Origin: Branchiostoma floridae | Lineage: Eukaryota > Chordata > Leptocardii > Amphioxiformes > Branchiostomatidae | Direction of reading: 5' to 3' | NCBI RefSeq assembly: GCF_000003815.2 | Contig: NC_049994.1 | Span: 18,228,824 to 18,292,823 of the forward strand | Length of the DNA stretch: 64,000 nucleotides | Part shown: piece after piece, positions 53,761 through 64,000 of the stretch | How the letters are laid out: every line of letters starts with the position of its first letter | How positions within the stretch are numbered: position 1 is the stretch's first letter | Translations under genes and position numbers: made by a program | The notes under the pieces: generated by a model | What the model was told of the DNA's origin: nothing | Databases searched by the model: none | What the model saw: only the letters and a program-made list of their open reading frames with translations

Positions 53761-54500
53761 AGCGTTCATTTGAACCACAGCCCTACGTTCACAAGTCTTT
53801 GTGGAACGAACTATCTGCTGTTCAGAGACAACAAACAACACAAGCAGCTTTAAAAAACGGACCGATACGGTAATACTGTTGGCAGGACTTTCACTTTAAT
53901 CTTTTGCTAAGTTATGTGACTGTGTAGTTCACAAGTATTGTATGGTGTCTGTTTCTATATGTGTCCAGGGAGTCCTGAACAACAGGCTGAAGCCTGAGCG
54001 ATGTTACTCTGGAAAAACGAAATAAATGAAATAAATTGAAGTAAATGAAGTCTTTGCTGCGGTCCGACCATATATGCGGGTGGCAATATACAGCATGGTC
54101 ACATTTCCATAGCTGTTTCTTCTGTATGTTCGTGTTTCATATGTTTGTTCAGGGCGTTCAGGGTTTCTCCATATACCGCTGTATTTTACCACATGTTTCC
54201 CCTTGATGAACACCCCTCCAGTCACAAGCCAAATAAAAAAGTCCATTCCTACATAGTTAACCCCACCTTATCCTAAGCAACCATCTGTGCTCAATAAGCT
54301 TTTCCTTAGTTACTTGAGTGGTTGCTGTATATGTACATGTATAACCCACGTTTGACTGTATATGTAACATGGATTATTCAACACGATTTTAGAACCCAAT
54401 TTACATTGGAACCATTAATACAAGAGTGTACACTTCAATCCCAGCCGTTCCTTCGCGAGTCTTTTGGTGTTAAGGTCACTACACATGCGTACGGTGCCAA
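53761..54500. other. Intergenic, nothing recognised
   Basis: Only short ORFs without signals. Confidence 0.4.
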
Positions 54501-54501
54501 T

Positions 54502-54932
54502 TAGGGCTGGGTACCGGTACAGAAAATTCAGGTCCAGGTCCGGTTCAGGTCCAAAGGATCAAGTCCAGGTCCGGACCTGAACCTGGACCTGATTCAGTAT
54601 GAGTCATACCAATGGTCCATTTCACTACAAAGAAATCTGTTTGGTGGATTATTAGACTTCAATTGGCGTTTTAAAATCCTACAACGCTAACTGGACCTGT
54701 ACGATTGGCCGTAAAACTTGGTAGAAATTACTATAAACTCTACTCTACTTCACTCTTGTTATTTTCTTCCACCTGCAAGCGCCAAAACGTGTGAATGCCT
54801 GATAAAATAATATGTTAATTTTCTAATCGGTCCAACATCCGGTCCACCGAATTTTTCAGGTCCGGTTTTTCTGACTGGTCCAATAAGAAAAACCGGTTTT
54901 GTACCGGTACGCTGTACCGATACCCAGCCCTA
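54502..54932. mobile_element. hAT-type non-autonomous element with 8-bp target duplication
   Basis: Termini tagggctgggtaccggtac and gtaccgatacccagcccta; flanking GTGCCAAT on both sides (54494-54501 and 54933-54940). The 8-bp duplication and TAGGG...CCCTA ends are typical of hAT. The interior holds repeated ggtccaggtccgg. No transposase. Confidence 0.9.
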
Positions 54933-55021
54933 GTGCCAATTACAACATCTAAATCGAACAAGGGGTCCTACTTGTTCGAAAGGGTGTTGGACAGTCAAAG
55001 GATCGGTCTGTTGCGCCAAGG

Positions 55022-57031
55022 TCACACTTCTTCAGCTGTTTCTTCTGTGTGTTGTTTCATGTGCTTGTTGAGGGCATTTTTGTAAGCCGAGCAAAAATCG
55101 CACTGGTCACACTTGTAGGGTTTCTCTCCCGTGTGTTTTCTCATATGCTGGGAGAGATGATTCTGTCGCATCGTCGCGTACTCACACTCCCCACACTTGT
55201 AGGGTTTCTCCATACCGCTGTGTTTTACCAAGTTGTGTTTGCTCAGATTACCCCTTGATGCAGCAGAGTAGTCGCACTGGTCACACTTGTATGGCTTCTC
55301 TCCTGTGTGGGTTCTCATGTGTATGGTTAACTGAGTCCTTTGAGTTGATCTAAACCCGCACTCCCCACACAGAAAGGGTTTCTCACCGGTGTGTTTCGCC
55401 AATTTATGTGTCTTCAAGTGGTTACTTTCTGTTGCAGAATAGTCACACTGATCACACTTGTAGGGTTTTTCTCCTGTGTGGATTCTTAAATGTTTCTGTA
55501 GGTCATACTTTGTTACTGTCCTGTGCCCACACTCCCCACACATGTAGGGTTTGTCCCCTCTGTGTACAGCAAGATGATGGTCCAACCTGGATTTGTTTGC
55601 TGCAGAATAGTCACACTGGTCACACTTGTAGGGTTTTTCTCCTGTGTGGGTTTTCATATGCTTCGTCAAGTTATACTTCTTAGCTGTTCTGAACCCACAC
55701 TCCCCACAAATATACGGTTTTTCGCCGGTGTGTTTTGCCACGTGGTAGCGCAAAGATGACTTGTTTGCTGCAGAATAGTCACACAGGTCACACTTGTATG
55801 GCTTTTCTCCGGTGTGGGTTCTTCTGTGTTTAGTTAGGTCAAACTTTGTAACTGTCCTGTACCCACAATCCCCACACTTGTAGGGTTTATCACCGGTGTG
55901 TGTTGCTACATGTTTCTTGAAAGAGGTCTTTGTTGGAGCAGCATAGTCACACTGGTCACACTTGTAGGGTTTTTCCCCTGTGTGGGTTCTCATATGCCGG
56001 GTTAAAGTAGATTTAAAAGCTGTCCTGTACCCGCACTCCCCACACTTGTAGGGTTTCTCACGGGTGTGTGTCGCTAGATGGCTCTGTAAAGTGGATTTGG
56101 TTGCAGCAGAATAGTCGCACTGGTCACACTTGTAGGGTTTTTCACCTGTGTGTATTCTCATGTGTCGGGAAAGGTAGTACTGTTGCGTTGTCTTGTACCC
56201 ACACTCTTTACATATGAATGGCTTCTCACCGGTGTGTTTTGCTTTATGATTATTTAAGGTGGTTTTAAATACAGCAGAATAGTCGCACTGATCACACTTG
56301 TATGGTTTGTCGTCAGAGTGACTCAGCATATGCCGAGATAGGTTGTACATGACAGCTGTCTTGAACCCACACTCCCCGCATATGAAGGGTTTCTCACCTG
56401 TGTGTTTTGCTAGATGGATGTCCAAATGGCACTTCCTTACAGCAGAATAGTCGCACTGGTCACACTTGAAGGGTTTCTCACCTGTGTGGGTTTTCTTATG
56501 TACGATTAAGTAAGACTTGTGAACTGTCCTGTACCCGCACTCCTCACACATGTATGGTTTCTCACCAGTGTGTTTCGCTTGATGTTCAACTAAGGCAGAT
56601 TTCCGTGCAGCAGCAAAGTCGCACTGGTCACACTTGTAGGGTTTTTCTCCTGTGTGGATCCTCATATGCACGGTTAAGTGATACCTGTACATTGTCCTGA
56701 ACCCACACCTCTTGCATCTGTAAGGTTCTTCACCATTGTGTTTTGCTATATGATAATCTAACTGAGACTTCCTCGCGGCAGAGTAGTCGCACCGGTCACA
56801 CTTGAAGGGTTTCTCTCCAGTGTGGGTTCTCATGTGCATGGCTAAGGCAGACTTGTAAGGAGCCAAGTACCCACACTCCCCACACATGAGTGATTTTTGG
56901 CCGCTGTGTTGTTTGTGGTCGTCTGTTGACTTTTTCTTACTCACTGCCACCTGGTTGCCAGCCTTTCTCTTTTTGCCTCCAGCGCCCTCCTGAGAAACTT
57001 CGGTTGGAGACCCCTCACTTGCTGATGCCAT
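55022..57031 (-). CDS. C2H2 zinc-finger protein D (22 fingers)
   Basis: Probable nuclear DNA-binding protein of 669 residues. The start is the ATG at 57031 after acceptor cttttctcaccag/ATTCAAC; ten further codons upstream (to 57061) are intronic. N-terminus MASASEGSPTEVSQEGAGGK, then KKRK. Twenty-two C2H2 fingers run to the C-terminus, alternating CGECGYR-type and CDQCDYSA-type, with intact Cys/His ligands. Linkers are mostly TGEKP (one SGMEKP). It ends KQHTEETAEEV. It is the full-length partner of truncated gene C in the opposite arm and converges with receptor R, as C converges with receptor L. Confidence 0.92.
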   Translation of the reverse strand: MASASEGSPTEVSQEGAGGKKRKAGNQVAVSKKKSTDDHKQHSGQKSLMCGECGYLAPYKSALAMHMRTHTGEKPFKCDRCDYSAARKSQLDYHIAKHNGEEPYRCKRCGFRTMYRYHLTVHMRIHTGEKPYKCDQCDFAAARKSALVEHQAKHTGEKPYMCEECGYRTVHKSYLIVHKKTHTGEKPFKCDQCDYSAVRKCHLDIHLAKHTGEKPFICGECGFKTAVMYNLSRHMLSHSDDKPYKCDQCDYSAVFKTTLNNHKAKHTGEKPFICKECGYKTTQQYYLSRHMRIHTGEKPYKCDQCDYSAATKSTLQSHLATHTREKPYKCGECGYRTAFKSTLTRHMRTHTGEKPYKCDQCDYAAPTKTSFKKHVATHTGDKPYKCGDCGYRTVTKFDLTKHRRTHTGEKPYKCDLCDYSAANKSSLRYHVAKHTGEKPYICGECGFRTAKKYNLTKHMKTHTGEKPYKCDQCDYSAANKSRLDHHLAVHRGDKPYMCGECGHRTVTKYDLQKHLRIHTGEKPYKCDQCDYSATESNHLKTHKLAKHTGEKPFLCGECGFRSTQRTQLTIHMRTHTGEKPYKCDQCDYSAASRGNLSKHNLVKHSGMEKPYKCGECEYATMRQNHLSQHMRKHTGEKPYKCDQCDFCSAYKNALNKHMKQHTEETAEEV

Positions 57032-57743
57032 GTTGAATCTGGTGAGAAAAGAAAAAAGCAAACATCATCATCATCAATGAACAAAGGTTCAAACAAAGAA
57101 AATATAGCCAGATAACTTTGGACAATCAGATGACTCTATTTTGCCATAAATTGTCGAATATACCATAATAGACAAGACGACTACATGTTGAAAAAACACA
57201 TTAAAAATCAGACAACATCCTCACATCTGCTTGGAGATTAAATCATCCCTCTTTGTAGTGAAAGTAGACATGCGACATATGATGATAAATTATGCATACA
57301 CCATTCCCAGTCCAATAAATTACTACCAACTGTTTTGAAATAGGACAGTCAACATGGGTCATCAATTATGCATATACCACTCTCCAGCTGCTAAAAAAAT
57401 GGAACACATTTTCCTGCACATTGCACATGCATTAAAATAAAATAAAAATTCACGGGTCTTAGTGGCAAGTGTGCAGATGTTGACACACTGGCAGCACCAA
57501 ATCCGTAGGTGTTTTTGGCACCTTTAGACAGATTAGCCGTGAGGCTTGGTAGGAGTCACTCCACCGTCACAGACATAAGGTGGCACTTAATTTCATTTGT
57601 TGGGCTTTTTGTTTCTTTAACAACCTTTGTCTGTTCATGAAAGCACAAATCGGCCTCCTCTCTTTTCATTGAGGCCATAGGGAAAGGGGTAATGGGCAGA
57701 CAATGCATATAACAGGGATACAGTATACATAAGTCCTTCTCTC

Positions 57744-58140
57744 ACGGTTCTCCCCAGAATTTGGGATGTGTATATAGTTGAGTATAGTGGAGGGGCTGGT
57801 AAAAATAACCCGAACCAACGCGCTGCGCTTTCATAAAATGGGTTCATTTTGAAATGATAGAGGGTGTCAAAAACTACAAGTATAATATATCATTATAATA
57901 ATAGTGATTCCTTCGTTGCGAAGTGGCAAAACGACTATTGTTTTGATCATCGCCCATTCACAAGTTTTTGCAGACAATGCCGACTGGAAAAGTGATGTCA
58001 CTTGGCACAAAAATCTGTAAATTTTCACTAATTTTAGCAAAACTAACTAAGACAATAGGGAAGAAACACACTAAATTTGAAAATTAGTATAGTGGAGCTG
58101 GGCTAGGAGTATAGTGGAGGGCCTCCCTTATTCCATCCTC
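57744..58140 (+). repeat. Dispersed element, copy 2
   Basis: Same-orientation partner of 8079-8460, with gtagtggaggggctgg and gtgtcaaaaactacaagtat. Confidence 0.8.
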
Positions 58141-58314
58141 TGGAGAGGACTCTGAAGTTTGTAGGTCGTTCTACACAATTGTTACATACATGGTACATAT
58201 TAACACTGGTGCACCTAACATTGAAATTTCGGTGCAGAGAAATAAAATTGTACTCTCAACATAGTAGAGTATAATGTCGGTTAAACCTACAACAGGGATG
58301 CTAGTGTTACCAAA

Positions 58315-58500
58315 ATGAAAACAGATCTGCAGTGGACATCACTTGAATACAGAAGGAAAATGTCCAGACTTTGCATGATGTACAAAATGACCAATAAACT
58401 GGTGGACGTACCGACTGATAAGTATCTGATACCAGCTCAAAAAAAAGAGAACAAGATACAGATACTTACAAACCCTGTAGCCTCTGTTCAGGGCCTGTGT
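58315..58500 (+). pseudogene. LINE reverse-transcriptase C-terminal fragment
   Basis: LQWTSLEYRRKMSRLCMMYK followed by NKLVDVPTDKYLIPAQKK is the segment after the RT domain seen in jockey/CR1-like polyproteins. It breaks off after about 50 residues. Confidence 0.65.
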
Positions 58501-58614
58501 CTGGAACTCTTCTGCCAGCTTTGAAACTATAAAGAAGAAAAACAGTTTTTTCACCTGACCTCGTTTGCATCCTGTAGGATAACATGGTCTACTACACACG
58601 AAAACAAGGATCCG

Positions 58615-58730
58615 GGTTAGTCTGTGTAACACAAACTCCGCTGTCCAGGGCTGTAACTGGCCCCTCCTGGGGCCGGCGGATGTTTGGCGGGCTGCTATAA
58701 GCGAGATTTAATCAGGCTAGGATCCGGGAT
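58615..58730 (+). repeat. Dispersed repeat (second copy 62555-62665)
   Basis: gtctgtgtaacacaaactcc, gctgtccagggc, ggcgggctgctataagcgag and tttaatcaggct shared with 62555-62665. Confidence 0.75.
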
Positions 58731-58984
58731 TGCATAATACGGCGACACTGACTTAATTTTATGGATGACATCAGCGCGCATTGATTGATTTTCGCCTGTT
58801 CTAAAAGAAAACGGTGGCCACCTGTCATGTCATCCTAGCCTCCTTCACCGATAGCTCGATTCGCGATTTTTAACGGAGAATACGCTGGGGGCGAGTACAA
58901 GCTTCCCGGCATATATTCCTTTCCCGGCATTTTTTCCTTTCGCGGCGTATTTTCCTTCCCGGCGTATTCTCAGTTTACAAAAAC

Positions 58985-59225
58985 AGTCGGAGCCTAACCT
59001 CTGCTTGGAGAGTAGGTTTTGACACAGCAAGATAAAATACAAAAAAGAAAGCCCAATAAGAACGACTAAAAAAACGTTTTAAAAAAACAGCCGGAGCCTA
59101 ACCTCTGCTTGGAGGGTAGGTTTTGACACAGCAAGATAAAATACAAAATAGAAAGCCCAATAAGAACGACAAAAAAAACGTTTAAAAAAACAGCCGGAGC
59201 CTAACCTGTGCTTGGAGAGTAGTAG
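58985..59225. repeat. Tandem repeat, period 103-104 bp
   Basis: cggagcctaacctctgcttg starts units at 58988, 59092 and 59195; each has gtaggttttgacacagcaag. Confidence 0.9.
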
Positions 59226-59989
59226 TGTAGTCTGTGGTTTAGCAGCATTCTTTTTTTACTGGGTTTTCCTTTCTTCTCTCGCGTGCTGTATTTTTGGGAT
59301 GTCATCCATAATTCATAAAATTAAGTCACTGTGGTCTTACATGTACTATGACATCAGGCGCATAGAAAATAAAATACGCTACGTTATATTGATCATCTTA
59401 GTATAAGCTGTAAAAACACTTTTTAGTAGTCTGCTAACCGTACAATCGGGAGCTCCCCGCTGTCTCCTCGGTGCTAAAAGTGCAACCCGCCCGCCCAGCT
59501 TATAGGCGCGCGCCGGAGAATTTTAGCCCTTATGCAAGATCCCAACAGTCAATAATATCCATCCGGGTATAACAGGACGGACTGGTTGTATGCCAATCGT
59601 GTTTATCCGGCTTTAACCGAGGACAGGCTAACCTAGAATCCAGTCTAGTTGTGGCACGGCCTACCGTAGTTAGTGCAGGCTCTCTACGGGGCCAGTGCAG
59701 CTCTCAGCCGCCGACGTAATCGCTCACACCCGGTAGGATTTTCACGCTGTAAGACTTTGCCCAGTGGGAGTTAATGGTCGGTAATAGGGTGTGCCACAAA
59801 GACACTGGATTCCAGTTTAAGGGCGGGCCGTTTGAATACCAGTCGTGTATATCCTGGTTTGACTGAGAACGCGCTGGATGTAGGACATAGGGACATGTTG
59901 TCACTAGCGCCGACGACTGAGTTGGCCTGTGTATAATCTCCAAGCAGATGCTAAGTTGGCCTGTGTAAAATCTCCAAGCACGTCAGAAG

Positions 59990-60243
59990 CCCCCCCCCCC
60001 CCCCTTCCACTGGACGGCGATCGCGCTGCGCTCTCACTGCGACCTAAAGAGGATATGCGTATTCTTCGCTTTCACACAGGGTATATCATGCAAAATTCAA
60101 AAGTGTGACCGAGAAGACAACAAAGCACACAAAGTGTAAAAAGATCAGTTTTTTTTTCTATACAATTTGTTGAGCGATAATATGTCCAATTTTAGGTCGC
60201 AGCGAGAGTGCGGTGAGAGCGCCGCACCCTAGTGGAAAGGGGG
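59990..60243. mobile_element. CCCCCTTTCCACTA-family palindromic element, copy 2
   Basis: C-run then ttccactggacggcgatcgc on the left; gagagcgccgcaccctagtg and gaaaggggg on the right. Opposite orientation to 30231-30465. Confidence 0.75.
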
Positions 60244-60403
60244 TATAAGCATAGGATAATATCAAAGGCTGGGAAAGGGGCGTAGCCGGCCTAGGAGAGC
60301 GCATTAGTTGTCACTAGCGCCGAGGAGTTGGTCTGTGTATAATCTCCAAGTAGATGCTAAGTTGGCCTCATGGCCTGTGTAAAATCTCCAAGCACATCAT
60401 AAG

Positions 60404-60673
60404 GTCGCTGCGCTCTTACTGCGACCTAAATAGGATATGCGTATTCTTCGCATTCACACAGTCTACGCCCAGTGCACAACAACGTGGCGAGAACTGTCCG
60501 AACTGTCTGTAGCCGCCACGCATCAACCACTGATGAATGCGAACGATTGATTGATTGATTGACACAGGGTATATCATACAAAATGTAAAAGTGTGACCAA
60601 GAAGACAACAAAGCACACAAAGTGAAAGTGTAAAAAGATTAGCCCGAGAGCGCGGTGAGAGCGCCGTCCTAGT
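60404..60673. mobile_element. CCCCCTTTCCACTA-family element, copy 3, with nested insertion
   Basis: gtcgctgcgctcttactgcg on the left and gagagcgccgtcctagtaga plus aaggggg on the right. The middle is interrupted by about 100 bases (ctacgcccagtgcacaacaa to a gattgattgattg run, about 60462-60562). Similar blocks with ggggcgtagccgg follow both copies. Confidence 0.65.
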
Positions 60674-60946
60674 AGAAAGGGGGTTTATTAAAGCATCGAT
60701 GAGATAATATCAAAAGCTGGCAAAGGGGCGTAGCCGGCTTAGGAGTGTGCATTAGCTACCAGAGCTGCCATCCAGGCTAGGGATATTTGGAATGGTTTAA
60801 TTATAAGTTACAGCGCCCCGAAGGCGAAAAGTCAAAAGGCCAGCTAAAAGGGCATGCTGACAGAAGCAGCCTGACCGGTCGGATAAAACACACCTAAGCC
60901 AATCAGAGGAGAACAGTGATCAGGTCAACCAACTGTTTTTCTTTTA

Positions 60947-61312
60947 TAGGGCTCGAAATACTGGGTACATGTGCACCTTTTGTTCCCCCTAAATTGGAGC
61001 TGTATGTCTTATTTCTGACTGTGGGTGCACCTGTGTTTCTAGATATTTTTGAAGGCTATAGAATAAAGGTACTTGATATTCTTGAAATTCAAGCTTCAGA
61101 AAGATAAAGCAAACCTCTTTTATATTTTGCTGTAGTTGTTATAGGTGCCGTGTTATATATTCCAGTTCTAAAGAGAGGCAGTAATTTGTAAATATGTTTT
61201 ACAGACATTCTACTTCATGATCTTTCATCGTGCATCCGTTTTTTCTGGGCTCCTAAATTTCGTTCAGGTGCACCAGTTGACATATTCCCAAAAAGGAATT
61301 TCGAGCCCTGCA
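60947..61312. mobile_element. Non-autonomous element with GGGCTCGAAAT ends
   Basis: tagggctcgaaat at 60947 and atttcgagccctg ending near 61310 are inverted; subterminal gtgcacc / ggtgcac repeats. No clear 8-bp duplication. hAT-like by its ends. Confidence 0.6.
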
Positions 61313-61942
61313 ACATGCTGCTAATGCTTAACTATCCGACAACATAGTCCTCGGGCATTGACCTACATAGTATAATTACATATGCCATGCTCTCGACAGA
61401 AAACCGGCGGAAAAGAACAATGGATTTTTTTTCTTCTGATACGCCAGACTTTGTGATCGTAGTTCGGTTCGGAAAACGATCATAATGATCCATAAGGGGT
61501 GACGTCAAGTAAAATGTGTGACTGTAACTTCAGACAACATTTGATAATATTTCCCATGACTAATAATATATAAATTTTACCCCCGCCACACCCCTTTCCA
61601 CTAAAATTTCTGTTTGATACACTTTCGCTCATAATTTTATAATTTCCAATTTCGCAACGCAAACGCATTGATTAAGCTTATTATACATTGAGTAAACACA
61701 CGGCTAACCCGATTCTATTTCCCGTCTAATTTTCCGAAACGTCCGAAACGGTGACATCGCCTGGGGACAAAGAAATTTCCTTTGTTCTGCCCCGCCCCCC
61801 TCCCACTTTTTTTTGTCATGTTATTCTCACGTTCCACAAATGCTTCTAAATCATCATCTGAACTTGATCTACATCCGACAGAAATGGGCCTAACTGTTAC
61901 ACTAAATACCGAGTCACTTCTTTCCCGGTTTCCCGCCCTTAC

Positions 61943-62045
61943 CTGTTCGCCGTGTCGATGCTTGTTTTCAGACAACCGTAGATCCGCGTAGCGTCGTCGT
62001 TTCTAAATATGTCGGTCAAAAGGTCAGAGGTCAAAGGTGAAATTT
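61943..62045 (-). promoter_or_regulatory. Candidate noncoding first exon and promoter of zinc-finger gene D
   Basis: Minus strand: overlapping DR1-like motifs at 62014-62041 (plus-strand aggtcagaggtcaaaggtga). After about 75 bases comes GGCGAACAG/gtaaggg, exon end 61943. It is the same arrangement as upstream of genes A and B and 4.9 kb upstream of the gene D coding exon. Confidence 0.5.
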
Positions 62046-62554
62046 TAACCTGATTATCCAAGAAATATCATATTTTCTGACAGTACGTTAGTTCGTTTTT
62101 GCAGTCTGGATTAAACTTTATGCAAGACTGGAAAAACTTAAAACGGATTATAAAACAGCCACCTACACCTGTATCAGAAATTAACACATATCTTGGAAAG
62201 GGAAGAACTGTAAGATCAAGAAGATGTTGAAATATGTGACTATTTTCTTAATACCCTTGGACAGTATGAAGACCAAATATAACAACATGTCAGACTAAAA
62301 AAATGAATATGCCTTAAACAAAGTTGTGCTTCTGAAACAAACACAACATTCTCTGTTCTGTTTTAAGCGATGAGAAAATAAGTTTTTGAAAAACACACAC
62401 GTTGGAAGGCCACTTATCTCCAATGCCTTATATGAATATACATGTACTATAATTAACAGATTACAGAACCTTTTACAAGATCGTATCGCCCATGTCTGCA
62501 CTTCACAAATGGCTCAGTCTGATTCATTTCGTCATTGGAAACAACTATCCTCCA

Positions 62555-62665
62555 ACTAGTCTGTGTGACACAAACTCTGCTGTCCGGGGCCTTAACTGAC
62601 CCCTCCTCGTGGAGGGAGGCGGATATTGGGTGGGCTGCTATAAGCGAGATTAAATCAGGCTTCCT
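62555..62665 (+). repeat. Dispersed repeat, copy 2
   Basis: Partner of 58615-58730. Confidence 0.75.
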
Positions 62666-62808
62666 CTAACTAGAGTTCAAAACACTGATGAGTTCTGAGC
62701 AGGCAAAAGATTTTATTATGCGAGTGAAATATTTTGGCACATACACATTGAAAGGAAACTAGTTACTACATGTGTAAGCTTCACTGAAGTTGACAGTGAA
62801 GCTCAAAG

Positions 62809-62972
62809 TACAGTAGAAGCCAGTTAATTGCACTAGGGATAACCGCACACTTCTGGTTATTGCACGGAATCCCCAAATCCCAAACAAGTACGGTCCAGCA
62901 AAATAACTTCGCATTATTGCACCACGTAATACGATGGCAAATGGGGTGTGCAATTAACTGGCTTCCACTGTA
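62809..62972. mobile_element. TACAGTAGAAGCC-family palindromic MITE, copy 4
   Basis: tacagtagaagccagttaat to gtgcaattaactggcttcca plus ctgta. The best-conserved ends of the four copies. Confidence 0.9.
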
Positions 62973-63392
62973 CATACATTTTTGTACTAAGTACCATAAA
63001 AAAATTGTCATAAAAACAGATACCTTTCTGCTACTGTCTTCAGTTACTTTACAATGTTTCAAACTCAGCATGCATTCAATTAAATATTTGCTTGTAAAAA
63101 AATACTCTAGAGTCTAGCATACAATTTCATTTAGTATTAATTCAATCAAATTCTAGGTTTCTTGATGTTGGTATTTTCATGAAAGTTTTTATTACATTAT
63201 CACTTCAATTCCTAATTTCTTTAAAAACATTGGCCCAAGTTTTGATCCTGCAGTGAGATGTTTATCTGCTAGAGGGCGCTTGTAGACTGCGCAGGTGGAA
63301 AGTCATCCATCACTGACTGCCATGTTTGCTTTGCAAGCAGGCAAATATGAGCCACAGTTACAGTTCTCAATTCAAGCTCCAATCAGTAACGT

Positions 63393-63616
63393 TAGTTCAC
63401 CTTTATCCATTAGGTAACCTATATCCGTTGCTTTTAAAAATCAGTTATTTGGGGATATCACATTGATGGACATTAGTTTCAAATTGCAATATTTTCAGGA
63501 TATTGCGCTTTAAAACTACCACTCGCCGAATTTGTGTACCTATTTTAATAGGTACACAAATTCACTGTTTTTAAAAAGCAACGGATATAGGTTACCCTAT
63601 AGATAAAGGTGAACTA
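63393..63616. mobile_element. Palindromic element with ATCCGTTGC ends
   Basis: About 45-bp inverted ends: gttcacctttatccattagg with taacctatatccgttgc, and gcaacggatataggttaccc with tatagataaaggtgaac. The interior has a second palindrome (gtgtacctattttaataggtacac). Its end sequence is the unit of the 33-bp minisatellite at 49005-49200. Confidence 0.75.
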
Positions 63617-63697
63617 GCATCTTTATCCGTGGGGTAACCTATGTCTGTTATTTAGGGACGGTCATTTTAAACAGCCGACATAACAATGGATAAAGGT

Positions 63698-63909
63698 TAC
63701 TGTAAATGCAGAAACTTTCGCGGTGGTTTAATATTCGCGGTTTTCACGGCAGCCGCTTCACCACGAATTTAAAACCACCGCGAATATTTTTCCATAGCAG
63801 TAAGAGACTGCAGTGCATGGTGCTACTGCAAAATTAAAACCACTGCGAAAAGTCAATTTTCCCGCTACCACGAAATTAAATCTTCGCAAAATTAAATGCA
63901 TTTACAGTA
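63698..63909. mobile_element. 212-bp palindromic MITE (copy 2)
   Basis: tactgtaaatgca to tgcatttacagta, exactly the length of copy 1 (12604-12815), built of ttcgcggtgg-type words. It separates two near-identical flanks (tttagggac-gtcattttaaac ... ataacaatggataaag). Confidence 0.85.
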
Positions 63910-64000
63910 TTTAGGGACAGTCATTTTAAACTACCAACATAACAATGGATAAAGGGTACCTCACAGATAAAGGTGAACTAACATGTTGTGCATACAGACC

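Larger units (their letters stand above)
57043..61942 (-). other. Probable 5' UTR intron of zinc-finger gene D, with repeats
   Basis: No coding exon supported between the gene D acceptor and the donor near 61942. It carries a dispersed element (57744-58140), a LINE fragment (58315-58500), tandem repeats (58985-59225) and palindromic elements (59990-61312). Confidence 0.4.

Overview
The window looks like draft genomic sequence from a cephalochordate (amphioxus, Branchiostoma). This is inferred from spliced genes with GT-AG introns, lineage-type C2H2 zinc-finger arrays built from alternating CGECGYR and CDQCDYSA fingers, phase-1 exon-shuffled sushi/EGF/C-type-lectin modules, LINE remnants and very many small palindromic DNA elements. 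A 151-base run of N lies at 44748-44898. There is nothing prokaryotic here and no intact mobile element.

Layout. Four C2H2 zinc-finger genes are present: A (796-1890, -), B (5266-6513, -), C (13200-14612, +) and D (55022-57031, -). A and B belong to a tandem segmental duplication that includes their 3' flanks (1-700 and 4068-4810), with a 155-bp tandem repeat between them. All four proteins open with a G-S/T-P-T-E-V motif and start just after a splice acceptor. Far upstream of each there is a candidate noncoding first exon with paired DR1-like GGTCAAAGGTGA motifs (2829-2864, 9601-9635, 10825-10860, 62014-62041).

The central part (13.2-57.0 kb) is a large inverted duplication with a spacer of about 1 kb (26918-27950). 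Each arm holds a zinc-finger gene and, convergent with it, a long type II transmembrane receptor gene. The two receptor genes are divergent: L runs leftward (25506 to 15954) and R runs rightward (28664 to 51358), each from a mirrored TATA promoter. Exon by exon they match in order, phase and almost always length: cytoplasmic tail, transmembrane exon, stalk, a sushi-like plus helical exon of 489 nt, several sushi (CCP) modules, an EGF module and terminal sushi modules.

The arms differ in instructive ways. R has a roughly 270-residue cytoplasmic KEKSLSEE repeat where L has 34 residues. R has eleven near-identical calcium-binding EGF exons and a C-terminal C-type lectin domain with EPN and WND motifs, both absent from L. 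L has four terminal sushi exons against two in R. R lacks one 148-nt exon present in L, which breaks the reading frame unless the 62-nt exon before it is also skipped. Working hypothesis (inference): a rapidly evolving cell-surface recognition locus, with secreted-type adhesion and lectin modules displayed on a type II membrane anchor.

The remaining space is introns and intergenic DNA crowded with palindromic elements (several with target duplications), minisatellites, a satellite-like array at 39.5-41.5 kb, LINE fragments and a 5S-rRNA-like sequence. All exon boundaries are read by eye from splice signals and from agreement between the two arms; no transcript data were available.
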